A DNA stretch of 15,545 bases from CAYZQE01 sp964480635 (GTDB lineage: Bacteria > Pseudomonadota > Gammaproteobacteria > GCA-001735895): the NCBI GenBank assembly GCA_964480635.1, contig CAYZQE010000059.1, positions 1 to 15,545 of the forward strand, written 5' to 3'. The notes beneath the pieces were generated by a model. The model was not told the origin of the DNA and did not search any database. It saw only the letters and a list, made by a program, of their open reading frames with translations. A program made the translations under genes and the position numbers. Below, one piece after another: positions 1-6,812 of the stretch. Position 1 is the stretch's first letter; each line of letters begins with the position of its first letter.

Positions 1-36
1 GTTTATATTTCTACTTGGCAAACGGGTGGTGTCCAT
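1..36 (-). CDS. 5' end of an unidentified gene, cut by the window edge
   Basis: An ATG at 36 on the minus strand opens a frame of 12 codons (MDTTRLPSRNIN) that runs off the left edge without a stop. It is preceded by a very good ribosome binding site: AAGGAG lies on the minus strand at about 45-50, eight bases before the ATG. The gene starts 42 bases after the stop of the DsrE-like gene on the same strand, so the two are probably co-transcribed. Twelve residues are too few to name a family. The evidence that it is a gene is the ribosome binding site, the spacing and the strand. Confidence 0.55.
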   Translation of the reverse strand, partial: MDTTRLPSRNIN

Positions 37-78
37 GTAAGGATCTCCTTAAGGATGCTCTTTAAGCAACTAAAGGTT

Positions 79-591
79 TTATTCAATCTTGATGTAAGCA
101 AAACCTTGATGTTGTAGTTCAGCAATCCGTACAACACCAGAGGGCACGAAATCAGTTCCAGTATGTAACTTTTCTTTATCTAAGCCTACTTGAATACGAG
201 TGATATCACAAAGTTCTAATTTTACACCCATAACGTCATTCAGGCTTAGTAATCGGCCTTTGTTATTGTCGCGACGCTCTATCATGGCGGCATCTTCTAC
301 AAACGGCGTGCCTTCCAATTTATCATCAGTGAGAAAGCGGATGCCACTGGCTATAAAAACAATTCTAATATCGTACTCTAGAAGTTCGTTTTCATAAAAA
401 GTAGCCATATTGTTGATGCTTGTCAACATAGCACTGAATCGACGAGGGTCAGAAAAATCGGCATGATAAACTACCTTAATTAAATCGTCGTCTATTTCAT
501 TGGCATAGGAATCGTTAGCGGGAAATAGAGTAAATGTAATTGATATGAATAGTGATAAAACAATCGCTTTATTAAGATTAAAGTTAAACAT
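79..591 (-). CDS. Secreted DsrE/DsrF-like family protein
   Basis: This 170-residue protein has an N-terminal signal peptide: a short basic start, a hydrophobic core at about residues 9-24, and a likely cleavage site after SYA at 28-30. The mature part has DsrE-like fold features: KVVYHADF near the start, a fragment DIRIVFIASG at 74-83, a single cysteine in KLELCDITR (Cys128) where the family usually has its conserved cysteine, and a C-terminal FVPSGVVRIAELQHQGFAYI typical of this group. Cytoplasmic DsrE/F proteins take part in sulfur trafficking in sulfur oxidisers. The exported relatives are poorly characterised and its substrate is unknown. The start is well supported: AAGGAG lies six bases before the ATG. 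It is divergent from prk and probably leads the gene that begins at 36. Confidence 0.8.
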   Translation of the reverse strand: MFNFNLNKAIVLSLFISITFTLFPANDSYANEIDDDLIKVVYHADFSDPRRFSAMLTSINNMATFYENELLEYDIRIVFIASGIRFLTDDKLEGTPFVEDAAMIERRDNNKGRLLSLNDVMGVKLELCDITRIQVGLDKEKLHTGTDFVPSGVVRIAELQHQGFAYIKIE

Positions 592-930
592 GGCTTTCTC
601 CTTCCGAATTAAGTGAAGTTCAAAGTAACTAATGTTTTATAAAAAGGCAAATATATAAAGTAGAAAACAAGAGTTATAAAGTGGTTTCAAGGTGCGATAC
701 CAATGATTTTATTTGGCAGATATCCTTGTGGTTCGCCCTATGGGGCGTTGCTAAATCATATTCAATATTGTTAATAAGGTGTTTTTTAAGCTAAAAATTG
801 ATAGGGTAAAAGGCTCATTAGTGAAACTATTTTATTCCCTAATAAGGGCTGTTGTTAGCGCCACAAAGAGATTAAATTAGCTTAAATTATAAAATATTTG
901 TAAAATGACAAATTACAGATTTTAAACATC
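592..930. other. Divergent AT-rich intergenic region upstream of prk
   Basis: Together with 931-993, this forms a stretch of about 400 bases without a gene between the divergent DsrE-like and prk genes. It is strongly AT-rich and must hold the promoters of both. I see a small hairpin, CGCCC-TATG-GGGCG at 734-747, with no T-run on either side, so it is not a convincing terminator. Apart from the weak promoter candidate at 898-926, which is listed separately, I see no RNA gene and no coding frame I trust. Confidence 0.5.
898..926 (+). promoter_or_regulatory. Possible sigma-70 promoter of prk
   Basis: TTGTAA at 898-903 and TTTAAA at 921-926 are separated by 17 bases, each matching four of six positions of the sigma-70 consensus. 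Transcription would then begin near 933, at the left end of the 36-bp palindrome. In such AT-rich DNA a match this good can arise by chance, so this is a weak candidate. Confidence 0.25.
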
Positions 931-966
931 CAACTAAATCCAAATATTAATATTTGGATTTAGTTG
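931..966. repeat. Perfect 36-bp palindrome immediately upstream of prk
   Basis: The arm CAACTAAATCCAAATATT (931-948) is followed directly by its exact reverse complement (949-966), with no spacer and no mismatch. It ends 27 bases before the prk ATG and 16 bases before its GAGG ribosome binding site. If transcribed it would form a long hairpin at the start of the prk leader. As DNA it is a symmetric site that a dimeric regulator could bind. No T-run follows, so it is not a normal terminator. Whether it acts as operator, mRNA stabiliser or something else cannot be decided from the sequence. Confidence 0.85.
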
Positions 967-993
967 AATTACATTCTTATTCGAGGAAACACT

Positions 994-1881
994 ATGTCTC
1001 AAAAGCATCCTATCGTTGTCGTAACTGGTTCATCTGGTGCAGGCACATCTACTGTTAAAAAAGCGTTCGAAGCTATTTTTACACGTGAAAAAATTAACCC
1101 CGTTGTTGTTGAGGGCGATAGCTTTCATCGTTTTGACCGTGCATCTATGAAAATTAAAATGCAAGATGCAGTCGATTCTGGAAAGGATTTTAGCCATTTT
1201 GGTGCAGATGCTAATGAATTTGACTTACTAGCCGATTTATTTAAAACCTATTCTGAAACAGGTGGTGGTAAGCAACGTTATTACTTGCACAGTGAGCCAG
1301 AAGCTGAAGAACATAATGCGCGCCTTGGTACGTCACACATTCCAGGTGAATTTACGCCTTGGGAAGATATAGAATCAGGCACTGATTTGATGTTTTATGA
1401 AGGCCTTCATGGTTTGGTTAAGACTGATGCGGTTGATATGACACCTCACGTTGATTTAAAAGTAGGCGTTGTACCCAGTGTCAACTTAGAGTGGATTCAA
1501 AAAATTCACCGTGATAATGCTGAACGCGGTTATTCAGAAGAGGTGATCGTAGAAACTATTTTACGTCGTATGCCTGATTACGTTAAATACATTACACCTC
1601 AGTTTTCTCAAACTGATATAAACTTTCAGCGTATCGCAACGGTTGATACATCTAACCCTTTCATTGCGCGTGATATTCCAACACCAGATGAAAGTTTTGT
1701 TGTTATTCGTTTTAAAGACCCTGCAAAATTTGATACCGATTTTCAATACCTCCAAAGCATGATTCCAAATTCGTTTATGTCTCGACGCAACACGATTGTT
1801 GTGCCGGGTAGTAAAATGGGTTTTGCGATGGAAATTATTCTAACGCCAATCATGCATAAGATGCTAGCTAACCGTGGTTAA
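994..1881 (+). CDS. prk: Phosphoribulokinase, class I bacterial type
   Basis: This 295-residue kinase phosphorylates ribulose 5-phosphate with ATP to ribulose 1,5-bisphosphate, the CO2 acceptor of the Calvin cycle. The P-loop GSSGAGTST lies at residues 12-20. It is followed by the family blocks VEGDSFHRF, FTPWEDIE, FYEGLHG, VGVVPSVNLEWIQKI, YVKYITPQFSQT, ATVDTSNPF and VVPGSKMGFAME. The length fits the roughly 290-residue bacterial class and the sequence is close to E. coli PrkB throughout. I chose the ATG at 994 because GAGG lies seven bases upstream; an in-frame TTG at 964 falls inside the palindrome and has no ribosome binding site. A strong terminator follows, so it is probably monocistronic on this side. 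No RuBisCO gene is in the window, so use in a full Calvin cycle is inferred; cbbP is an equivalent name. Confidence 0.93.
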   Translation: MSQKHPIVVVTGSSGAGTSTVKKAFEAIFTREKINPVVVEGDSFHRFDRASMKIKMQDAVDSGKDFSHFGADANEFDLLADLFKTYSETGGGKQRYYLHSEPEAEEHNARLGTSHIPGEFTPWEDIESGTDLMFYEGLHGLVKTDAVDMTPHVDLKVGVVPSVNLEWIQKIHRDNAERGYSEEVIVETILRRMPDYVKYITPQFSQTDINFQRIATVDTSNPFIARDIPTPDESFVVIRFKDPAKFDTDFQYLQSMIPNSFMSRRNTIVVPGSKMGFAMEIILTPIMHKMLANRG

Positions 1882-1899
1882 GGTTTAAATGTTCTTATG

Positions 1900-1930
1900 A
1901 AAAAAGGCGCTATATTTAGCGCCTTTTTTT
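1900..1930 (+). terminator. Rho-independent terminator after prk
   Basis: The stem GGCGCTA (1906-1912), loop TATT and TAGCGCC (1917-1923) form a perfect 7-bp GC-rich hairpin followed by seven T. Six A precede the stem, so the helix can extend and the structure could also work on the opposite strand. It lies 19 bases after the prk stop. Confidence 0.9.
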
Positions 1931-1991
1931 GTCTGCAACAAAATGAATAATTGATGGTCTTAATAGCAATTCAACTAAAAGAAATTAAATT

Positions 1992-2477
1992 ATGAAGTTA
2001 CTCAGTAAAATAAGTGGTATCGCATTATTGTTACTATCACAGCTATCTTATGCTTTAGAATATAGAGATTATAGTGTCGAACGTTTGCTTAATGCAGACC
2101 AAGCGCCTTCTGGTGTGGTATTTGAAATCATTACTTGGGATAAAAATGCGTGGGATTGGGCAGCGCCCATGTTAAAACAGTTTCGGCATCAATTATTAGA
2201 AAAATACCCTGATTTAGACATAGCGTTAGTGTCGCATGGCGGCGAGCAGTTTGAGCTTACCAAGGATAAGGCGAAAAAAAATGCAGTGACGTTTGATGTC
2301 TTAAAGTCCTTATCAGATCAAGGTGTCGATTTGCACGTGTGTGGTACTCATTCGTCTTGGCGAAATGTGGATGATTCAGAATATGTTGACTTTATTGATG
2401 TATCACCCAGTGCCCCTGCCCAAATTAATGATTATATTAATTTGGGATTTACCCATATTTTACTGCAAGCACCGTAA
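1992..2477 (+). CDS. Exported DsrE-like protein
   Basis: This 161-residue protein has a signal peptide with a hydrophobic core at about residues 9-19 and probable cleavage after SYA at 19-21. The mature part has an alternating beta/alpha pattern: GVVFEIITWD, a helix at about 55-70, DIALVSHGGEQF, a helix, then GVDLHVCGTHSSWR with one cysteine (Cys117), and finally INDYINLGFTHILLQ. The strand-Cys-Gly element and the terminal QIxxYxxLGxT-like segment fit the DsrE/F superfamily, although it is diverged from the protein at 79-591. The function is unknown; a periplasmic role in sulfur chemistry is a guess from the family. There is no strong ribosome binding site. The tatD gene starts 17 bases after its stop, so the two probably form an operon that begins after the prk terminator. 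Confidence 0.7.
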   Translation: MKLLSKISGIALLLLSQLSYALEYRDYSVERLLNADQAPSGVVFEIITWDKNAWDWAAPMLKQFRHQLLEKYPDLDIALVSHGGEQFELTKDKAKKNAVTFDVLKSLSDQGVDLHVCGTHSSWRNVDDSEYVDFIDVSPSAPAQINDYINLGFTHILLQAP

Positions 2478-2494
2478 TGCTTTGTAAATAAAGT

Positions 2495-3268
2495 ATGTTG
2501 CCGTTAATTGATTCGCATTGCCACTTAGATGATGATCGTTTAAATCAAAATCGCGGCGATATCCTTAATGCCGCACGAGATGTTGGGGTTAAGCAATTTA
2601 TTGTGCCTGCGACCACGCAACAACGCTGGCCATTATTGCGTCAATTACAGCTAGCCCATAACGATATTCATATCGCTTATGGTTATCACCCTATGTTTAT
2701 GAGTGAACATAAATTTGCCGACATCGAAAAACTTGAAAGCCTTATTTGTGAGCACAATGCGATTGCAGTAGGTGAGTGTGGTTTAGACTTTTTTCATTCT
2801 TCATTGGATGAAAAAGAGCAAAAAATCTTATTTGGGCAGCAATTAGATGTCGCCAAAAACATGTCCCTTCCTTGCATTATTCATAGTAGAAAATCATTAG
2901 ACATTGTTATTTCACTGTTACGCAAAAAACAATTAGTCGGTGGTGTGTTGCATAGTTTTTCTGGCAGCTTGCAACAAGCTAAGCAATTGAATGACTTAGG
3001 GTTTAAATTAGGTATTGCAGCAACGGTTTGTTTTGATCGCGCTAAAAAATTACAAGCTATTGTCAAAGCGGTGGCATTAGAGCATTTGTTATTAGAGTCG
3101 GATGCGCCAGATCAAGCAGGGCCTGATTATAAAGGGTTACTCAATCAGCCTGCTTATATGCTTTCGCAATTAAATAAGGTGGCAGAGTTAAAAGAACTCA
3201 GTATAAAAGAGGTCGCTAAACAGACGACACTAAATACGAGCCGCCTGTTTAATATTAGCGCTTTATAG
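2495..3268 (+). CDS. TatD-family metal-dependent hydrolase (DNase)
   Basis: This 257-residue protein is a complete TatD-family TIM-barrel hydrolase. The metal ligands are visible in order: DSHCHLD (residues 6-12), GECGLDF with Glu94, IHSR with His130, HSFSG with His153, and ESDAP with Asp203. GYHP at 63-66 is also typical. Members cleave DNA as Mg-dependent 3'-5' exonucleases and are linked to repair and nucleic acid turnover. The proteobacterial paralogues TatD, YcfH and YjjV cannot be separated with certainty by eye; the length and motifs resemble YjjV most, so I give no symbol. It follows the DsrE-like gene by 17 bases and has only a weak ribosome binding site. A possible terminator lies about 90 bases downstream. 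Confidence 0.9.
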   Translation: MLPLIDSHCHLDDDRLNQNRGDILNAARDVGVKQFIVPATTQQRWPLLRQLQLAHNDIHIAYGYHPMFMSEHKFADIEKLESLICEHNAIAVGECGLDFFHSSLDEKEQKILFGQQLDVAKNMSLPCIIHSRKSLDIVISLLRKKQLVGGVLHSFSGSLQQAKQLNDLGFKLGIAATVCFDRAKKLQAIVKAVALEHLLLESDAPDQAGPDYKGLLNQPAYMLSQLNKVAELKELSIKEVAKQTTLNTSRLFNISAL

Positions 3269-3274
3269 CATTAT

Positions 3275-3351
3275 CTAAATCACTTCAAAAACACCCATCA
3301 TGCCAGCACTTCATGACCTAAAATGAGGCAATGCATCATAGATAAATAATC
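3275..3351 (-). pseudogene. Possible frameshifted C-terminal remnant of a cupredoxin
   Basis: On the minus strand, one frame reads HCLILGHEVLA and then stops. The overlapping next frame reads AGMMGVFEVI and then stops. Joined by one frameshift they give Cys-x2-Leu-Gly-His-Glu-x2-Ala-Gly-Met-Met-Gly, the pattern of the copper-binding C-terminal loop of plastocyanin-like proteins (usually Cys-x2-Pro-Gly-His-x2-Ala-Gly-Met). An in-frame stop lies just upstream at 3352-3354 and I see no upstream part of the gene. It may be a decayed relic or a chance resemblance over about 25 residues. Confidence 0.3.
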
Positions 3352-3360
3352 CTAGGCTCG

Positions 3361-3389
3361 GCCAGAATTAGCGGCTGATTCGGCTTTTT
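3361..3389 (+). terminator. Possible terminator of the DsrE-like/tatD operon
   Basis: GCC-AG-AATT pairs with GATT-C-GGC around an eight-base loop, with a small internal mismatch and a terminal G-T pair. Five T follow at 3385-3389. It lies between convergent genes, where a plus-strand terminator is expected. The stem is imperfect, so this is a moderate call. I see no equally good terminator for the minus-strand operon that ends at 3441. Confidence 0.4.
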
Positions 3390-3440
3390 CATTATGATGA
3401 AGATGATTGCATGCTAAGTTTGTGTTGCGACCGACATTTT

Positions 3441-4139
3441 TTAGTAGCCCATCATAATAGAAAGCGCATAACTGAGTTGTTTAATAGGGATTTGTGTTAA
3501 CCAAGAAAACAATGACAAACTGGTTGTTATTAACGTTTGCATGGTGCCTTGCATGGAGCCTGTGACCAACAGCAAAATAAGCAGTGGCAAGCCAAATCGC
3601 TCAGTTTTAGCGTGCCAATAGCTGAGCTTTAAGGGTAATAATCCGTTTAAAATTCGACCGCCATCTAAGGGCAGTAATGGCAGTAAATTAAGCATCATGA
3701 GTGCGGAGTTTATAAGAATGCCCGCCGCTCCAGAATAGACTAGTACATCATTAAGATATGCATTTTGAAACAGGTTGGATAAGCCGAGTTTGAAGCTAAG
3801 CGCCCATGCAATAGCCATCACTAAATTTGCAAACGGCCCTGCTGCTGCCACTATTATCATATCTCGTTTAGGGTTGTTTAAATTATTAAACATGATGGGT
3901 ACGGGTTTTGCCCAGCCAAACATAAAATTGCTAAAGGTTAATAAGATGAAAGGAACTGCGATTGAGCCGACTGGATCGATATGGCGAATGGGGTTTAGAC
4001 TAAGACGGTTTAGCGACTTTGCTGTTGGGTCACCCAAATAAAAGGCACTTAAGCCGTGCGCAACTTCATGTAATGTAATGGCAAATACAACAGGTATTAT
4101 CCATAAAAAAAGTCGATCAATTAAGTCTAAAGTGCCCAT
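3441..4139 (-). CDS. Site-2 protease family membrane metalloprotease (M50)
   Basis: This is a compact 232-residue intramembrane zinc protease. The zinc-binding motif HEVAH lies at residues 24-28 inside the first hydrophobic segment (about 11-35). The second catalytic motif, NLLPLLPLDGGR at 151-162, carries the aspartate ligand Asp159. The core element AAAGPFAN is at 98-105, and there are about five to six membrane segments. It lacks a PDZ domain, so it resembles the short YwhC-like branch rather than RseP. The substrate is unknown. The start is supported by a TAATG overlap with the ruvX stop: the stop and the ATG share one base at 4139, a sign of translational coupling. It is the last gene of the gshA-led operon. 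Confidence 0.88.
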   Translation of the reverse strand: MGTLDLIDRLFLWIIPVVFAITLHEVAHGLSAFYLGDPTAKSLNRLSLNPIRHIDPVGSIAVPFILLTFSNFMFGWAKPVPIMFNNLNNPKRDMIIVAAAGPFANLVMAIAWALSFKLGLSNLFQNAYLNDVLVYSGAAGILINSALMMLNLLPLLPLDGGRILNGLLPLKLSYWHAKTERFGLPLLILLLVTGSMQGTMQTLITTSLSLFSWLTQIPIKQLSYALSIMMGY

Positions 4140-4549
4140 TATGTTTGGTTATCCAACCAGCTTTGTACAATTAATACAGCAGAAAGCGCATCAATTTGTT
4201 GTTTTGATAAATGATTGTCAGCACTATCGATATAGACTTGCCTTGTGGTTAAGCGCTCATCAACCATTTGGGTTTTAACGTGGAACCGACCTTCTAGTTG
4301 ACGTGCAAATTGACATGCTTTTTTAGAAATATCTTGTTCTTCGCCTTGTGCGTTTAATGGTAAACCAATAACCAATAAATCAGGCAGGTATTCTTTAATT
4401 TGTTTTTCAATGCTAAGCCAATCGGGCTTGGTATTTTTGCTTTCAAACGTTTTTAATGGGCTTGCTGTATGAGTAATGAGCTGCCCAATGGCTGTGCCAA
4501 TCCAGCGCGTACCATAATCAAACCCCATGACTTTGTTAATGCTCTGCAT
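4139..4549 (-). CDS. ruvX: RuvX/YqgF putative Holliday junction resolvase
   Basis: This 136-residue protein has the RNase H-like fold of the YqgF family. It shows GFDYGTRWIGTAIG with Asp11, LLVIGLPLNAQGE at 58-70, VDERLTT at 96-102, and an Asp at 120 in IDALSAVLI; these carry the acidic active-site residues. The family is essential or near-essential in many bacteria and has been assigned to Holliday junction resolution and to 16S rRNA 5'-end maturation. The length is usual. It follows algH by 17 bases, the conserved algH-ruvX pairing of gammaproteobacteria, and its stop overlaps the start of the protease gene. Confidence 0.93.
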   Translation of the reverse strand: MQSINKVMGFDYGTRWIGTAIGQLITHTASPLKTFESKNTKPDWLSIEKQIKEYLPDLLVIGLPLNAQGEEQDISKKACQFARQLEGRFHVKTQMVDERLTTRQVYIDSADNHLSKQQIDALSAVLIVQSWLDNQT

Positions 4550-4566
4550 TACTTAAGCTGCGCCAC

Positions 4567-5142
4567 TTAAGCATTGCCAGTGGTTGATGATAGTTGATTA
4601 AGGTCAAAGCCTAATTGGTCAACGCAATGCTGCCAAATATCGGTTGTTTCGGTGTTAAAAATGGCATCTTGAGAGGCAGGAATAGTCATCCAAGCATTCT
4701 CTTTAAGTTCGTCTTCTAATTGCCCCGGTGACCAACCCGCATAACCTAGCACAACAATGTATTGTCCTTTTAGTTCCTCTTTGGCAATGGCGTATAAAAT
4801 ATCTTTGGATGTGGTGACAAATAGATCATCAGCGACTTGAAGGGTGCTTTCCCACTCTTTTTGTTTGGTGTCATGCAAAATGAACCCTTGTTGAACATTG
4901 ACGGGTCCGCCATCTAATAACAGAGTGTTTTGAGCGACATTATCATGGCACGATATTTTAAGCTGAGAAAATAGTTCTTCAAGCTTTAGAGGCAAAGAGT
5001 GATTGATTTTTAAGCCCATAGTGCCTTTTTCATTATGCTCGCACACATACACAATAGATTGATTGAAAATACCATCTTGTAATTTAGGCGTAGCGATTAA
5101 AAAATGATTGGTTAAGCCAGTTGATGTTGGTTTTTCTGTCAT
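4567..5142 (-). CDS. algH: YqgE/AlgH family protein
   Basis: This 191-residue protein is a full-length YqgE/AlgH member. The family blocks are clear: NHFLIATPKLQDGIF (12-26), VYVCEHNEKGTMGLKIN (31-47), LLLDGGPVNVQQGFILH (74-90) and VVLGYAGWSPGQLEDEL (130-146). The biochemical role is not settled; in Pseudomonas it was named for an effect on alginate and it has been called a transcriptional regulator, but no DNA-binding domain is visible. It starts four bases after the tonB3-like stop, with GGA eight bases before the ATG, so it is part of the same operon. Confidence 0.93.
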   Translation of the reverse strand: MTEKPTSTGLTNHFLIATPKLQDGIFNQSIVYVCEHNEKGTMGLKINHSLPLKLEELFSQLKISCHDNVAQNTLLLDGGPVNVQQGFILHDTKQKEWESTLQVADDLFVTTSKDILYAIAKEELKGQYIVVLGYAGWSPGQLEDELKENAWMTIPASQDAIFNTETTDIWQHCVDQLGFDLNQLSSTTGNA

Positions 5143-5146
5143 GATC

Positions 5147-6028
5147 TTATTCCGAAGTCTTTAAACGTTGATGTTGGCTTGAAAATTCCCATGTGCGAAT
5201 AATAACAATTTGATCGGCATTTTTTTGCAATTCTAGTGAGAAAGGCTTAAAGGGTTCGGATAATTTAATAATTCTTTTAGCCGCAGCGTCTAAAATGCTA
5301 TTGCCCGATGATTTTGAAATGACAATTTTTAAAACCTGACCTTGTTTGTTAATAGTAACATTGAGTCTTAGTGAACCACTGATTTTATTTTTAAGTGCAT
5401 TTTGAGGGTAATTTAAATTACCAATACGTTCTATGCGCCGTACCCATTGTGATAAATAGCTGGCTTCGACAGCTTTTTTAGTTGAAGCCGTTAAAACAAT
5501 TTGTTTTGGGCGCTTTGCGTACTCTAAGCGCATTTTTTTTATTTCAGCTTGTAACTTCGCGATTCTTAATTGCGGTTGTGAACTTGTTTCTTGAAAGTTA
5601 TTGGTTGATTTTTTTTGGTTGTTTGCAGACCTGTTTGAATAGTCTGAGTCATCTTTAGTGAGAATTTTTTTATCGCTTTGTTGTTGTGAACTTTGTTTTA
5701 AGTGTTCTTGGTTTTTAGCAGCAAAACCTTGTTGGTCGACAGGGGAGTCAGCGCTAACAGGTGCGCCGGGGCGAGCCTTTTCTTCACCTTTCCCGCCGCC
5801 ATGTTGATCGTGTTGGGCTAAAAAATCATATTGTTCAGGGGTGGATATGCTCTTTGTTTGAGCTAAAATAATATCTAAACTAGGGAGTGAATGGTCTTTT
5901 GTCGTTTCGCTATGAGTGAAACTGATGCCTAAAACAATAATGGCATGAAACATAAGCGCGATAAATAAGGTAAACCCTAGCCTGTCAGATGAGGTTATCT
6001 TAATGCGAGGTGAGGTGAATTGGGTCAT
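5147..6028 (-). CDS. tonB3: TonB3-like energy transducer
   Basis: This protein of about 293 residues is anchored by one N-terminal membrane segment (about residues 15-36, RLGFTLFIALMFHAIIVLGI). A long hydrophilic periplasmic region follows, rich in Gln, Ser, Asn and Lys, with a charged probable coiled coil at about 146-170. The C-terminal TonB domain (about 205-290) has the YLSQWVRRIERIGNLNYP block, then SGSLRLNVTINKQGQV and a helix ending in IIKL. The linker lacks the Pro-Glu/Pro-Lys repeats of classic TonB. Its place between gshB and algH is that of P. aeruginosa tonB3, which is needed for twitching; a pilus role is inferred from that. I prefer the ATG at 6028; an in-frame TTG at 6055 would overlap apbE by 11 bases. 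Confidence 0.8.
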   Translation of the reverse strand: MTQFTSPRIKITSSDRLGFTLFIALMFHAIIVLGISFTHSETTKDHSLPSLDIILAQTKSISTPEQYDFLAQHDQHGGGKGEEKARPGAPVSADSPVDQQGFAAKNQEHLKQSSQQQSDKKILTKDDSDYSNRSANNQKKSTNNFQETSSQPQLRIAKLQAEIKKMRLEYAKRPKQIVLTASTKKAVEASYLSQWVRRIERIGNLNYPQNALKNKISGSLRLNVTINKQGQVLKIVISKSSGNSILDAAAKRIIKLSEPFKPFSLELQKNADQIVIIRTWEFSSQHQRLKTSE

Positions 6029-6044
6029 AAAGCTACTGTTGAGG

Positions 6045-6812
6045 TTATTCGCCAATTATATGTATTTTTTGCTCAGTATTGAATATTAATTTTTTAAATA
6101 AACGTTTACTGACCCATATACCATTGCTAGGTGTCATAATTAAATAATCAATCACGTTTAATTGTTTGCTAATAAGTGGCCATTCTTTGGGGCTGGCAAT
6201 CATTAAAGCAGTTGCGGCAACATCGGCAGTTAATGCGTTTTGGTGNNNNNNNNNNNNNNNNNNNNNNNNNNNNNNNNNNNNNNNNNNNNNNNNNNNNNNN
6301 NNNNNNNNNNNNNNNNNNNNNNNNNNNNNNNNNNNNNNNNNNNNNAGATGAATGTCATCCATGGTGGGCATACGTTGCTTGATCTTTTCAATAAGCGCGT
6401 CATCGGGTAAAGCAGCTTCATGAAAGCCCCATGCCTTAATTAGTAAGCCCATAGCGGGGTTAAACAATCCGTTGCTTGCGCTGTAATATTCTTTAGAGCG
6501 AATAATCAGATGCTTAAGGTCATTATTATTAAGTTGAGTCTCTTTGGGTAATGATTGATTGAGGTCAGATAAATCACCTTCTTGCCAAGCGTGCCATTGA
6601 TGGTGGCGAGTTTTTAATAGTTGTTCTGCTTCGTTAATGGCTAAATCAGCCGTTTGTTTTTTATCGTTAGAGGTGGCAATAACAATATCAATGATTGTGC
6701 CAAAACTGAGTATTCGTTGTTCAGTTAAGTGTTGGTTTTGCTGACAAGCAGTGAGTAAAAATAAGCAAGTAATGATGCTTAGGCGCATCCTAAAGAGCAT
6801 TGCAAGCCGCAT
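6045..6812 (-). CDS. apbE: ApbE family FAD:protein FMN transferase lipoprotein, interrupted by an assembly gap
   Basis: ApbE attaches FMN to threonines of exported or membrane flavoproteins such as Na+-NQR and Rnf subunits. The N-terminus is a lipoprotein signal: basic start, hydrophobic stretch, lipobox LLTAC with the lipidated cysteine at residue 23. RILSFGTIIDIVI and SNGLFNPAMGLLIKAWGF are typical of the family. After the gap, NALTADVAATALMI is the conserved C-terminal metal-binding region. The middle, with the expected GGxxKGYAxD and FAD-binding blocks, falls in the gap. Only about 220 residues are present against roughly 330-350 for the family, so the true gap is probably longer than 100 bases. 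I chose the ATG at 6812, which overlaps the gshB stop as TAATG; a TTG at 6824 is less likely. Confidence 0.85.
   Translation of the reverse strand: MRLAMLFRMRLSIITCLFLLTACQQNQHLTEQRILSFGTIIDIVIATSNDKKQTADLAINEAEQLLKTRHHQWHAWQEGDLSDLNQSLPKETQLNNNDLKHLIIRSKEYYSASNGLFNPAMGLLIKAWGFHEAALPDDALIEKIKQRMPTMDDIHXXXXXXXXXXXXXXXXXXXXXXXXXXXXXXXXXXHQNALTADVAATALMIASPKEWPLISKQLNVIDYLIMTPSNGIWVSKRLFKKLIFNTEQKIHIIGE
6246..6345. other. Run of 100 N (scaffold gap)
   Basis: Exactly 100 N mark an assembly gap, the conventional size for a gap of unknown length. It lies inside apbE. The reading frame happens to continue across 100 N, but this says nothing about the true length. Confidence 0.98.

Noticed and set aside
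734..747. Hairpin CGCCC-TATG-GGGCG as a terminator
   Set aside because: The stem is only five base pairs and no T-run follows on either strand.
964..993. TTG start that would extend phosphoribulokinase by ten residues
   Set aside because: It lies in the end of the palindrome and has no ribosome binding site, while the ATG at 994 has GAGG at good spacing and matches the family N-terminus.
3775..4278. Plus-strand open frames across the protease and ruvX genes
   Set aside because: They lie opposite two clear families with full motifs and show no recognisable domain or ribosome binding site.
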